Made by a program: the position numbers and the translations under genes
The notes under the pieces: generated by a model
Told to the model about the DNA's origin: nothing
What the model saw: the letters and a program-made list of their open reading frames with translations, nothing else
Databases searched by the model: none
Assembly (NCBI GenBank): GCA_035270925.1
Contig: DATESG010000050.1
Span: 1 to 21,560, forward strand
Reading direction: 5' to 3'
Length of the DNA stretch: 21,560 nt
DNA from: DATESG01 sp035270925
GTDB taxonomy: Bacteria; Bacillota_I; Bacilli_A; RFN20; CAG-826
Shown: piece by piece, positions 15,097 through 21,560 of the stretch
Layout of the letters: each line of letters opens with the position of its first letter
Position numbering within the stretch: the stretch's first letter is position 1

Positions 15097-16164
15097 ATGA
15101 AAATAAATTTAAATAAAAGCGATACTAATCTACTATTAAACCTCTTTGAAACCTTAGAACTCAATATGAGTGCGAGTGAAGTTGCACTCGAACTTGTTGA
15201 CGGCTTTGAGAATTTAGATCTCAACACCGTCTTTAATGATGTCAAAAATCATAACAGCTACTTAACGAGAATTAAAGAACTCTATGGCTATAACGACCAG
15301 GACCCATTTCAAGTTCAACTCTTTGAAAAGCACCTGCTCCCTAATATTGTCAAACGAGATTTATCAAGTTATCAAAATGACCCCTACTATCAAGCAATCA
15401 AGGGAGTTGAATTTAAAAGTAACAATCTGGCCTTAACGAACAAATACTACCGGAAAAATCAATTGTTCGTTTTTGATGATGTCCGTAGTCATGGCGAAAA
15501 CTATGAGGAGAAACTTTCTTTAGCCTATGCTGGCGTCGATTATCCCTATTTAGCGCTCATTCAAGATTATAAAATCTGGATGGCGGTTATTCCCCATGAG
15601 ATGAATACGATGAAAGCTTCAATTGCCGAGGCCCATGGTCATGTGCTTGTTCTCGGTTTAGGACTAGGCTATTATCCTTTCCATATCGCCCTTAAAGATG
15701 AAGTTAAAAGTATTGTGATTGTCGAGAAAAACCAAACAATCATTAATATCTTCAACAAATATATTTTTCCTAAGTTTAGCAATAAAGAGAAATTCACCAT
15801 TATCCATGAAGATGCTTATCAATTTATGAAACTAAATCATCAAGATTTTGATTATGCTTTCTTTGATATACATAGATCAAGTAATGAAGATTTAGATTTA
15901 TACCTCAAAGCCAAAAGATTTGAAAGATTTTATCCCGACCTTAAGATTTTTTATTGGCTCGAATCCTCAATGCTCGCCCACTTACGCCGCGTCCTAATTA
16001 CTTATATTAAGGAAGTATATTACGGCTATGTTGCCGAAGAAAAAAGTGCACTTGATCGCTTAATCGAAACCTTGGCTAAACGTCTTGAAAGAACGACACT
16101 TAATAATTATCAAGATGTGCTCAATTTGTTAAGTGATCAGAGTATTCTTAACCTCATTAGATAA
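15097..16164 (+). CDS. Spermidine-synthase-like SAM-binding protein
   Basis: Predicted class I SAM-dependent methyltransferase/aminopropyltransferase fold, 355 residues, soluble. The Rossmann core starts at about residue 182: VLVLGLGLGYYPF (glycine-rich motif I), SIVIVEKNQ with the acidic Glu210 at the end of strand 2, IIHEDAYQF with Asp239, and DYAFFDIHR (252-260) as motif IV. This order resembles spermidine synthase, but the polyamine-site GGGDG and tyrosine/aspartate gate motifs are not visible, so polyamine synthesis should not be assumed. The first ~175 residues and the last ~90 match nothing I recognise; the C-terminus is helical and charged. Start ATG 15097 has AGGAGCGGG upstream. Single gene, divergent from the DUF2188 gene; no clear terminator follows before the next promoter. 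Confidence 0.65.
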   Translation: MKINLNKSDTNLLLNLFETLELNMSASEVALELVDGFENLDLNTVFNDVKNHNSYLTRIKELYGYNDQDPFQVQLFEKHLLPNIVKRDLSSYQNDPYYQAIKGVEFKSNNLALTNKYYRKNQLFVFDDVRSHGENYEEKLSLAYAGVDYPYLALIQDYKIWMAVIPHEMNTMKASIAEAHGHVLVLGLGLGYYPFHIALKDEVKSIVIVEKNQTIINIFNKYIFPKFSNKEKFTIIHEDAYQFMKLNHQDFDYAFFDIHRSSNEDLDLYLKAKRFERFYPDLKIFYWLESSMLAHLRRVLITYIKEVYYGYVAEEKSALDRLIETLAKRLERTTLNNYQDVLNLLSDQSILNLIR

Positions 16165-16224
16165 CACGCCGCTCTTATGATGTGATCAATAAGCATCCAC
16201 CAATAAAAACAGCTAATAATAGGC

Positions 16225-16230
16225 TAAACT
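16225..16230 (+). promoter_or_regulatory. Possible -10 box of the metallophosphoesterase gene
   Basis: TAAACT fits the TAnnnT -10 core and ends six bases before the start codon; there is no Shine-Dalgarno in between. The -35 position is AT-rich without a clear match. TAATAA at 16214-16219 is an alternative. If the first is used, the mRNA starts at the ATG. Confidence 0.35.
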
Positions 16231-16236
16231 TAAGTT

Positions 16237-17232
16237 ATGAAAAAAGCACTTAAAGTCGTTGGCCTATTTTTTTTAAGCCTCATTGTCATCCTGATGGAAA
16301 CAGTGGGCGGGCTTTTTATTTTATCACGCTTTAAAATCGATCAACCAGCGAGTGGCTATGATTGGCATGAAACGACGACTTTTGACTTAAATCTTCACAC
16401 AACCTCGCTTGAAGTAGAGGATGATTATCAAGTGTTATTTTTGACTGATATTCACTATTTTGGCTATTTTGAGCGCCGGACAGAAAACTACATCACTAAG
16501 CTCGTCGCAGAGTCTGAACCTGATTTAATCATTCTTGTCGGCGACAATACGTTCACCCCTTTTAATAAACGCGCAATGACTCATCTCATTGAGCTCATGG
16601 ATTCATTTAAAACACCATGGACACTTGTATTTGGCAATCATGATGACTTTGGCCGTGCCAGTAAAGATTATATGGCTAATCAAATCCTTACATCAACATA
16701 CGCGATTTTTACTTATGGGCCTAATGACTTCGGTGGCAATGGTAATCAAATTATCAATCTTGTCCATGACGAGCACATCATCCACTCCTTTATCCTGCTT
16801 GATACGGTCCGAAATGGGGCGACATCGCCACCTATTACCCTAAAACAAATCTCATGGTATGAATGGGCGATTAAAGGTCTCCAACTTGCTGACCCGGAGA
16901 CACTTGCGACTTCCGTGGTCACTCATGTCGCTTTGCCGGAAATGGTCGATGCCTACCAAAACGGTCTCACAATCGCCGGCTTTCAAGGTGAGAAGGTCTC
17001 TTTGATGAAAAATAACGGTTTATATGACAAAATTGTCGAACTCGGTTCAACTAAATATTTATTCCATGGTCATGATCACTATAATAACAACATCACCCTT
17101 TATAACGGGATCTATTTTACTTATGTGATGCAAGTCGGAGTTTTTACATATGGCTATCAAAAAAAAGGTGGGACGTTATTTACAATCATGCCCACCGGGG
17201 AGACGCAGTTTAAACTTGTATACGCTAATTAA
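16237..17232 (+). CDS. Membrane-anchored metallophosphoesterase
   Basis: Calcineurin-like phosphoesterase, 331 residues, with one N-terminal hydrophobic anchor (about residues 5-30; no lipobox) placing the catalytic domain outside the membrane. Metal-binding motifs occur in the expected order: TDIHY (Asp71, His73), VGDNT (Asp103), GNHDD (133-137), THVALPEM (a His in the fourth motif) and HGHDH (277-281). This is the YkuE/PA4217-like arrangement for secreted or membrane phosphoesterases; the substrate (phospholipid, nucleotide, cell-wall phosphate) cannot be told. Domain length is normal. No ribosome-binding site precedes ATG 16237, which lies just after a -10-like box. Convergent with sodA, sharing a terminator. 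Confidence 0.88.
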   Translation: MKKALKVVGLFFLSLIVILMETVGGLFILSRFKIDQPASGYDWHETTTFDLNLHTTSLEVEDDYQVLFLTDIHYFGYFERRTENYITKLVAESEPDLIILVGDNTFTPFNKRAMTHLIELMDSFKTPWTLVFGNHDDFGRASKDYMANQILTSTYAIFTYGPNDFGGNGNQIINLVHDEHIIHSFILLDTVRNGATSPPITLKQISWYEWAIKGLQLADPETLATSVVTHVALPEMVDAYQNGLTIAGFQGEKVSLMKNNGLYDKIVELGSTKYLFHGHDHYNNNITLYNGIYFTYVMQVGVFTYGYQKKGGTLFTIMPTGETQFKLVYAN

Positions 17233-17265
17233 TGACGAGCATTAAAGCCAACTAAGCAACAATAA

Positions 17266-17291
17266 AAGTCCCTTTTGCAAGGGACTTATTT
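17266..17291. terminator. Bidirectional terminator between the phosphoesterase gene and sodA
   Basis: AAGTCCCTT (17266-17274) pairs perfectly with AAGGGACTT (17279-17287) around TTGC. Plus-strand side continues ATTTTC; minus-strand side continues TTATTGTT after the stem. Serves both convergent genes. Confidence 0.85.
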
Positions 17292-17310
17292 TCATATTGT
17301 ATAACGACTG

Positions 17311-17910
17311 CTATTTAGCGAAACGACGGGCTACTTCCGCCCAGTTAACGACACTGAAGAAGGCGTTAACGTAATCGGGCCGACGGTTTTGATAATGGAG
17401 GTAATAAGCATGTTCCCACACATCAAGTCCAAGAATCGGACGACCGAGTGCTAATGGGGTATCTTGGTTAGCGGTTGAAACAACTTCTAAGGCCCCCTTC
17501 TTATTGACAATTAGCCACGCCCAACCACTGCCGAAGCGGGTTTTAGCGGCGTTAGCAAAGGCTTCTTTAAACTTTTCAAAGTCACCAAAGGCATGATTGA
17601 TGGCCTCAAGAAGTTTGCCTTCTGGACCTTTGCCGTTGTTGACCTTTAAGATCGACCAAAATAAAGTATGGTTGAAGTGACCTCCACCATTATTTCTAAC
17701 AGCGGTTCTAATATCTTCGGGGATGATATCAAAGTTAGCAAGCATCACCTCAAGATCTTCGTGTAATTCTGGATGCTTTTCTAAAGCGGCATTAAGATTG
17801 CTGACATAAGCATTATGATGCTTGGTGTAATGGATTTCCATTGTTCTAGCGTCAATATATGGTTCTAAAGCGTCATATGCGTAAGTGAGTTTTGGTAATT
17901 CATATTTCAT
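17311..17910 (-). CDS. sodA: Superoxide dismutase, Mn type (Fe/Mn family)
   Basis: Dismutates superoxide to oxygen and hydrogen peroxide in the cytoplasm. The 199 residues are full length. Metal ligands by alignment to known enzymes: His27 (in IHYTKHHNAYV), His81 (GGGHFNHTLFW), Asp163 and His167 (DVWEHAYYLHYQNRRPDY). Metal preference: Gln149 in STANQDTPL and the GGGH stretch are features of MnSOD, whereas FeSOD has Ala/Gln at 77 and Ala-Gly in place of Gln-Asp, so Mn (or cambialistic) use is inferred. ATG 17910 has AAAGGAGG seven bases upstream, an almost perfect site, suggesting strong expression. Single gene with its own promoter and terminator. Confidence 0.96.
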   Translation of the reverse strand: MKYELPKLTYAYDALEPYIDARTMEIHYTKHHNAYVSNLNAALEKHPELHEDLEVMLANFDIIPEDIRTAVRNNGGGHFNHTLFWSILKVNNGKGPEGKLLEAINHAFGDFEKFKEAFANAAKTRFGSGWAWLIVNKKGALEVVSTANQDTPLALGRPILGLDVWEHAYYLHYQNRRPDYVNAFFSVVNWAEVARRFAK

Positions 17911-17947
17911 ATAAATTCCTCCTTTAATAAATATTTCTCATACTTAT

Positions 17948-17976
17948 AATATAGTTTAATCGTCAACTCTATTCAA
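17948..17976 (-). promoter_or_regulatory. Promoter of sodA
   Basis: Minus strand TTGAAT (17971-17976) and TATATT (17948-17953) at 17-base spacing. Start expected near 17941, a leader of about 30 bases carrying AAAGGAGG. No separate operator recognised. Confidence 0.65.
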
Positions 17977-18025
17977 TTAATATGCTTACTTCCGCTTACT
18001 TTAAGGCTTTTAACCCTGGGTTTAA

Positions 18026-18054
18026 TCGAGAAAAAATTCGCTTTAGTGTATAAT
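18026..18054 (+). promoter_or_regulatory. Promoter of the rhodanese/thioredoxin-like lipoprotein operon
   Basis: Perfect TATAAT at 18049-18054 preceded by TG; TCGAGA at 18026-18031 is a 4/6 -35 match at 17-base spacing. Start expected near 18061, just before AGGAG (18064-18068). Confidence 0.7.
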
Positions 18055-18075
18055 CACATTATTAGGAGAAAATAT

Positions 18076-18735
18076 ATGAAAAATAAATTGTTTCCACTCT
18101 TTACAGTTGCGCTACTTTTAACCGGTTGCGCTCAGGTTAAAGCATTACCAAAACCCGAAACGATTGAGGGCTTTTGGTCAATGTTTAAAATTGATAAAAA
18201 CATTAATGTATTTGGAACCCTTGATGATTATTTACTGCGTGAAGATATTGTCTACCGCGATATGCGGATGTTAGTCGATCCCGCAAAATATGAAAACATT
18301 GGTGGCGATCGTTTCTTGTCCGGTTTTATTGAAGGTTTTAGTGTCGTCCCCTATCCTTATCTTGCCACTCTGCACGGCCTTCCTCCCGAAGTTGAAGAGG
18401 GTTATCGTGGTCCAACTTTATTTGATTTTGATGGAGTGAGTACTTATACCGCTAATTATGAGCAATCAATGACGATTCTTTTAGATTTATTCCCCCAAGA
18501 TAAAACAATCTTCCTCATGTGTGGCGGTGGAGGTTATGCGATGATGAGTAAAGATATGCTCGTCGCCCTTGGTTGGGATCAAGATAAAATCTATAATGTT
18601 GGCTGCTACTGGTCTTATGAAGGCAAACACGATATTAAAGTTAAAATCGGCGAAGGGGAAAACGCTAGTTACGCCTTTCACCGCGTCGATTATAAATTAA
18701 TTGATTTTGATTATTTAACGGAGCGTATTGTTTAA
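18076..18735 (+). CDS. Rhodanese-like lipoprotein
   Basis: Predicted extracytoplasmic, lipid-anchored rhodanese-fold protein, 219 residues. Signal peptide with lipobox LLTGC, Cys18 being the lipidation site. The fold is suggested by YRDMRMLVDPAKY (equivalent to the rhodanese D-R-x-E-Y entry), FLSGFIEGFSVVPY (the GHI-GAxNIP region) and TIFLMCGGGGYAMMSKDML with Cys149 heading the six-residue active loop, followed by LGWDQDKIYNVGC. The loop is glycine-rich, without the Arg common in thiosulfate sulfurtransferases, so the substrate is uncertain. ATG 18076 is chosen because AGGAG (18064-18068) is spaced seven bases and the lipobox then sits correctly; an in-frame GTG at 18046 overlaps the promoter. 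One base separates its stop from the next gene. Confidence 0.75.
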   Translation: MKNKLFPLFTVALLLTGCAQVKALPKPETIEGFWSMFKIDKNINVFGTLDDYLLREDIVYRDMRMLVDPAKYENIGGDRFLSGFIEGFSVVPYPYLATLHGLPPEVEEGYRGPTLFDFDGVSTYTANYEQSMTILLDLFPQDKTIFLMCGGGGYAMMSKDMLVALGWDQDKIYNVGCYWSYEGKHDIKVKIGEGENASYAFHRVDYKLIDFDYLTERIV

Positions 18736-18736
18736 A

Positions 18737-19192
18737 ATGAAAAAAATCCTACCACTAGTCTTTTCGCTTCTGCTTTTTGCTTGTAACCCTAACACAAGTC
18801 AAAGTTTAGATAAAATTGATCTTAGTCAAAAGTATTATAATAATGCCGAAATTATCGAGCTTGAAACCAAGCAAGATTATTTAAACATTGTCGCAGACGA
18901 AGAAAGTTTTATCCTTTATGTCTATAACCCGACTTGTTATGCTTGTGGACTTTTTGATCCCCATTTAGCAAGTTTTGTCGAAATAGAAAAAATTGCCGTT
19001 TTAAGAATTAGGGCCTCAGTGGCTCTCAGCACTAATATTGGTGAGTATGTTTCATATACACCTAGTGTGCTAATTTTTAAACTTGGGCAATTTTATGTCA
19101 TGCTTGATCCCACAGTTGCCGAAGACGAGTCGGGTTTTACGACTAGTGCTGGCTTTACCGCTTGGGTTTATACATATATAAATAAGGTTTAA
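18737..19192 (+). CDS. Thioredoxin-like lipoprotein with CxxC motif
   Basis: Small predicted lipid-anchored thioredoxin-fold protein, 151 residues. The signal peptide ends in LLFAC, with Cys16 lipidated. The core has FILYVYNPTCYACGLFDP with a redox CYAC pair (Cys67, Cys70) after the usual beta strand, and YTPSVLIFKLG, the cis-Pro (Pro109) and following strand of thioredoxins. WCxxC's Trp is absent (Thr instead). ATG 18737 follows the rhodanese TAA after one base; the nearest GGAG is 13 bases upstream, so translation is probably coupled to the rhodanese gene. It could reduce or receive sulfur from that partner; this is inference. The gene stops six bases from the convergent oxidoreductase gene. 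Confidence 0.75.
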   Translation: MKKILPLVFSLLLFACNPNTSQSLDKIDLSQKYYNNAEIIELETKQDYLNIVADEESFILYVYNPTCYACGLFDPHLASFVEIEKIAVLRIRASVALSTNIGEYVSYTPSVLIFKLGQFYVMLDPTVAEDESGFTTSAGFTAWVYTYINKV

Positions 19193-19198
19193 AGTAGA

Positions 19199-20200
19199 TT
19201 AGCCGCGTTCGTAAGGTTTAAGCATCCATTCGGGTGCTTCTTTTTGTGCCAGTCTAATCACAAAGTAAGGGTTTAACAGTAATTCACGGCCTAAAAAGAC
19301 GAAGTCAACTTTATCTTCGACTAAAATTTGTTCAATATATTCACTATCATTAATGAGTCCTCCACCAATTACCTTGAATCCAGCCTTTTTGATTGCTTCG
19401 GCATAAGGAATTTGATAGCCCTTAAAAACTTGGGGACGGACAGAAACGACGCCACCGGCACTGACATCAACGGCATCAATTTTATCTTTGATTAGGGATA
19501 AAACCTTTAGCGTATCTTCAATTTCATGACCGCCAAGGGCAAATTCAACCGCCGACAGTCTTACGACAAGTGGTCCTGAGTAAACTTCACGAACGGCATC
19601 AACCACTTCAACTAAGAAGCGAGCACGATTTTCTAAAGTCCCACCATAAATATCACTTCTTTTATTACATAGGGGCGATAAAAATTGATTAATTAAATAT
19701 CCATGAGCGCCATGTAGTTCAATCACATCATATCCAGCCTTTTGGGCTCTAATAGCAGCATCCTTAAAATCAGTAACAATTTGTTTGATTTCCTCAATGC
19801 TTAATTCTTTTGGTGTTTGATAATGGTCGCTATAGGCAACCGGCGAGGGTGCAACAATAAATTCAGCATCTTTAACGCCACATTTACGTCCGGCATGGCC
19901 TAACTGAATGCCGATTAACGCTCCCGCCATATGGACACTATCAACAATTGTTTTAAGGCCTTCAATATGATAATCATCCCAAATTCCTAAATCATTGCCC
20001 GTAATACGAGCGTTTTTACTGATTGCGGTTGCCTCTTGGATGATGAGACCGACCCCGCCATAAGCTCTAGTTGTATAGTGCGTTAAATGGAAGAGTTGAA
20101 CGTTTCCATTTTTATCACTTGCGTACATGCACATTGGTGCCATGACAATTCTGTTTTTGATGCTTAATTGTCCGATTTTTTCACTACTAAATATTTTCAT
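19199..20200 (-). CDS. NADH:flavin oxidoreductase, Old Yellow Enzyme family (NamA/YqjM-like)
   Basis: FMN ene-reductase that would reduce activated C=C bonds or other electrophiles with NAD(P)H; cytoplasmic. The 333 residues are a complete single TIM barrel, lacking the 4Fe-4S and second domain of 2,4-dienoyl-CoA reductases. YqjM-type markers: MAPMCMYA with Cys24 and Tyr26, IQLGHAGRK, ELHGAHGYL with His163, His166 and Tyr168 (substrate/hydride site), VVRLSA (FMN Arg), and GGGLIND with LGRELLLNPY for phosphate binding. Start ATG 20200 is preferred because AGAGG is five bases upstream; an in-frame GTG at 20206 lies too close to it. Near sodA and thiol-redox lipoproteins, but transcribed alone. 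Its 3' end contains the neighbouring operon's terminator. Confidence 0.92.
   Translation of the reverse strand: MKIFSSEKIGQLSIKNRIVMAPMCMYASDKNGNVQLFHLTHYTTRAYGGVGLIIQEATAISKNARITGNDLGIWDDYHIEGLKTIVDSVHMAGALIGIQLGHAGRKCGVKDAEFIVAPSPVAYSDHYQTPKELSIEEIKQIVTDFKDAAIRAQKAGYDVIELHGAHGYLINQFLSPLCNKRSDIYGGTLENRARFLVEVVDAVREVYSGPLVVRLSAVEFALGGHEIEDTLKVLSLIKDKIDAVDVSAGGVVSVRPQVFKGYQIPYAEAIKKAGFKVIGGGLINDSEYIEQILVEDKVDFVFLGRELLLNPYFVIRLAQKEAPEWMLKPYERG
19220..19245 (+). terminator. Intrinsic terminator of the lipoprotein operon, inside the oxidoreductase coding region
   Basis: AAGCATCC (19220-19227) pairs with GGGTGCTT (19232-19239, one T-G pair) around ATTC and is followed by CTTTTT. It lies 28 bases after the thioredoxin-like stop, yet within codons for the last residues of the convergent oxidoreductase. 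Confidence 0.75.
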
Positions 20201-20221
20201 ACACACCTCTATTCTTAGAAG

Positions 20222-20227
20222 ATTATA
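20222..20227 (-). promoter_or_regulatory. Extended -10 box of the oxidoreductase gene
   Basis: Minus strand reads TGTTATAAT, an extended -10 with a perfect TATAAT; -35 is poor. Start near 20215, with a short leader carrying AGAGG. Confidence 0.6.
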
Positions 20228-20295
20228 ACAAAAAATCTTTGCCTTAGTAGCAAAAAGGCTCGAATTTGTAATATTTATGTGAACGCTATTTAGGA

Positions 20296-20322
20296 ACTAA
20301 AAAACTCCCACGTGGGAGTTTT
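20296..20322 (-). terminator. Intrinsic terminator of the acyltransferase gene
   Basis: A perfect 22-base palindrome, AAAACTCCC (20301-20309), ACGT, GGGAGTTTT (20314-20322), followed on the minus strand by more T. The gene's TAA stop (20321-20323) overlaps the first hairpin bases. Confidence 0.9.
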
Positions 20323-21550
20323 ACTTTTTCGCTAATGAATTAATTTTATATAACTCTTCGACTGCGAAGTGAACTTTAACGACAAGATAATCCTTTGATT
20401 TGGAGAACATATAGAAACTATCATTAGTCATTGATAAATCAATCGCATTACCTTTACCAAAATAGTCAAACTCAATGTGAGTTGCAAAGTTTTCTAGCGG
20501 ACTTTTTTTAAGTAAAAACTTTTCTTCACCCCACTGACCGCTCACAAGGAAGCCTTGCATATTATGAACTAGTTTGCCTGTTCCAAAGCGATAAAAACCT
20601 GTGCTATTTGGTAGAGATTCGATTTCAACCTCGTGTTCAAAGTGATAGGTGCCGGCTTCGAGTTCTTTTCTGACTTCCGTTCGTTCCCATTCACACCAAT
20701 CAGGAATATGTGTGAACTCAGTTTCTCCCTTTTCGGCTTTAAGACGGCCAAGTGTATCCATTTCATACGTCTTCCCGCAACTTGTGCAGATAATTTTATG
20801 ATCAAGCGAAGTCATCCCTTTTTCTGAGTGGCAACTTGGACATTTGTATAAGATCTTATGAATCCCTTCAGCGCGATTTTTTTCTTTAATCTCGACTTTA
20901 TGATCAAGTTGCCATTTGTAGTCATCATAATAAAAGGAATCATTAATAATTTTATCGATTGCTTCAACACTAAGGTTTGCGCAGTCTTCGGGAGTTAAGA
21001 TTTTTGTCATATCCGCGGTTGTTTTAATCTTACGTTTATTGGTAAGGTTCCAGACTGGTTGGATGAGATGATGACCATGACTAATCAGACTAACAACAGG
21101 AACACCAAGTTTCTTAATCATCTTTGCAAGACTATCAGGAATCACGGAGTTAGTCCCCGTAATTGAATAACGTGCCTCTGGATAAATCATTAACACTGTC
21201 TTATTAACAAAAAGACTATGCTTAACTTGTTTAAACATTGCAATATCTTGAATAAACTTACGCTTACCAAAACAGCCGACTTTACGCATAATATCTTCAC
21301 GGTTAATAAAACCATCAACCGCGACAATATAGTTAGCCTTATGTGGAAAAATCGCCTTGGTCGCCATTTTAAAGTCAAAAAAACAGTTATGATTAGCAAG
21401 CACAATATAAGGGGGCTTTAAACCCTTAATACCTTGCTTATTAATTTTCGCGCCATATTTAAGAATGTCGGGCAGGCTCAGCATCCAGGCGACTAACGTT
21501 AAAATGCCCTTTTGTTTTTGTGGAGGAGAAACAAGATCAAAACGTGGCAT
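20321..21550 (-). CDS. PlsC-type acyltransferase with zinc ribbon and extra C-terminal domain
   Basis: Probable 1-acyl-glycerol-3-phosphate (or other lysophospholipid) acyltransferase, membrane-associated. In 409 residues the N-terminal ~210 carry the acyltransferase motifs: ANHNCFFDF with His54 and Asp59 of HX4D, and YPEARYS (123-129), replacing the usual FPEGTRS. Then a zinc ribbon: CPSC (237-240) and CTSC (255-258). Residues about 265-409 form a beta-rich domain with WCEWERTEV, GFYRFGTGKLVHN and DSFYMFSKSK, not recognised. Standard PlsC is ~200-250 residues, so this is a multi-domain form. Start uncertain: ATG at 21550 has no Shine-Dalgarno in the ten bases available and the frame stays open to the right edge, so a few N-terminal residues may be missing. 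Confidence 0.82.
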   Translation of the reverse strand: MPRFDLVSPPQKQKGILTLVAWMLSLPDILKYGAKINKQGIKGLKPPYIVLANHNCFFDFKMATKAIFPHKANYIVAVDGFINREDIMRKVGCFGKRKFIQDIAMFKQVKHSLFVNKTVLMIYPEARYSITGTNSVIPDSLAKMIKKLGVPVVSLISHGHHLIQPVWNLTNKRKIKTTADMTKILTPEDCANLSVEAIDKIINDSFYYDDYKWQLDHKVEIKEKNRAEGIHKILYKCPSCHSEKGMTSLDHKIICTSCGKTYEMDTLGRLKAEKGETEFTHIPDWCEWERTEVRKELEAGTYHFEHEVEIESLPNSTGFYRFGTGKLVHNMQGFLVSGQWGEEKFLLKKSPLENFATHIEFDYFGKGNAIDLSMTNDSFYMFSKSKDYLVVKVHFAVEELYKINSLAKK

Positions 21551-21560
21551 CTTCGCGACT

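Noticed and set aside
1..21560. Mobile element, prophage, CRISPR or defence island
   Set aside because: No transposase, integrase, phage structural gene, direct-repeat array, nuclease-helicase gene or attachment repeat was found; genes are metabolic or housekeeping-like.

Overview
The window reads as chromosomal DNA from a low-GC, AT-rich bacterium of the Bacillota/Mycoplasmatota type. Supporting signs are Shine-Dalgarno sequences of the AAAGGAGG kind, sigma-A-like promoters (some extended TGn -10 boxes), intrinsic terminators, clostridial-style GalK and class II GalT, and two short lipobox lipoproteins. TGG encodes Trp and no gene needs TGA as sense, so the standard code fits. The exact order (Erysipelotrichia, Izemoplasma/Acholeplasma-like or other) cannot be fixed from sequence reading alone. 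There are 17 protein genes, tightly packed. No tRNA, rRNA, insertion sequence, CRISPR array or phage gene was seen, and no gene-free stretch exceeds about 225 bases.

Region 1 (1-9750) is a galactoside-utilisation locus. A minus-strand run encodes a GH36 alpha-galactosidase, class II GalT and GalK (GalK is cut by the left edge). Divergent from it are a GH2 beta-galactosidase and a NYN/OST-HTH RNA-metabolism-type protein 8 bases downstream. A GPH-family sugar:cation symporter follows convergently. Together they would import alpha- and beta-galactosides, hydrolyse them in the cytoplasm and feed galactose through the Leloir route; galE and a dedicated regulator are not in the window. The divergent intergenic region holds a 13/14 match to the CcpA cre consensus.

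Region 2 (9751-15096) has a FUSC/ArAE-type membrane protein, a P-loop kinase-like gene coupled to an EF-G paralogue that lacks the catalytic switch II histidine, and a four-helix membrane protein with a long K/P/E/V-rich linker ending in a DUF2188 domain.

Region 3 (15097-21560) has a spermidine-synthase-like Rossmann protein, a membrane-anchored metallophosphoesterase, a Mn-type superoxide dismutase, a two-gene lipoprotein operon (rhodanese-like plus CxxC thioredoxin-like), an OYE/NamA-type flavin oxidoreductase whose 3' end contains the lipoprotein operon's probable terminator, and a PlsC-type acyltransferase with a zinc ribbon and an unrecognised C-terminal domain. SOD, rhodanese, thioredoxin-like protein and OYE make a plausible oxidative/thiol-stress neighbourhood.

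The signals that stand out are three plus-strand genes whose start codons sit 6-7 bases after a -10 box without any Shine-Dalgarno (probable leaderless mRNAs), the non-canonical EF-G paralogue, and the rhodanese/CxxC lipoprotein pair. No clear-cut new defence or mobile system is visible.
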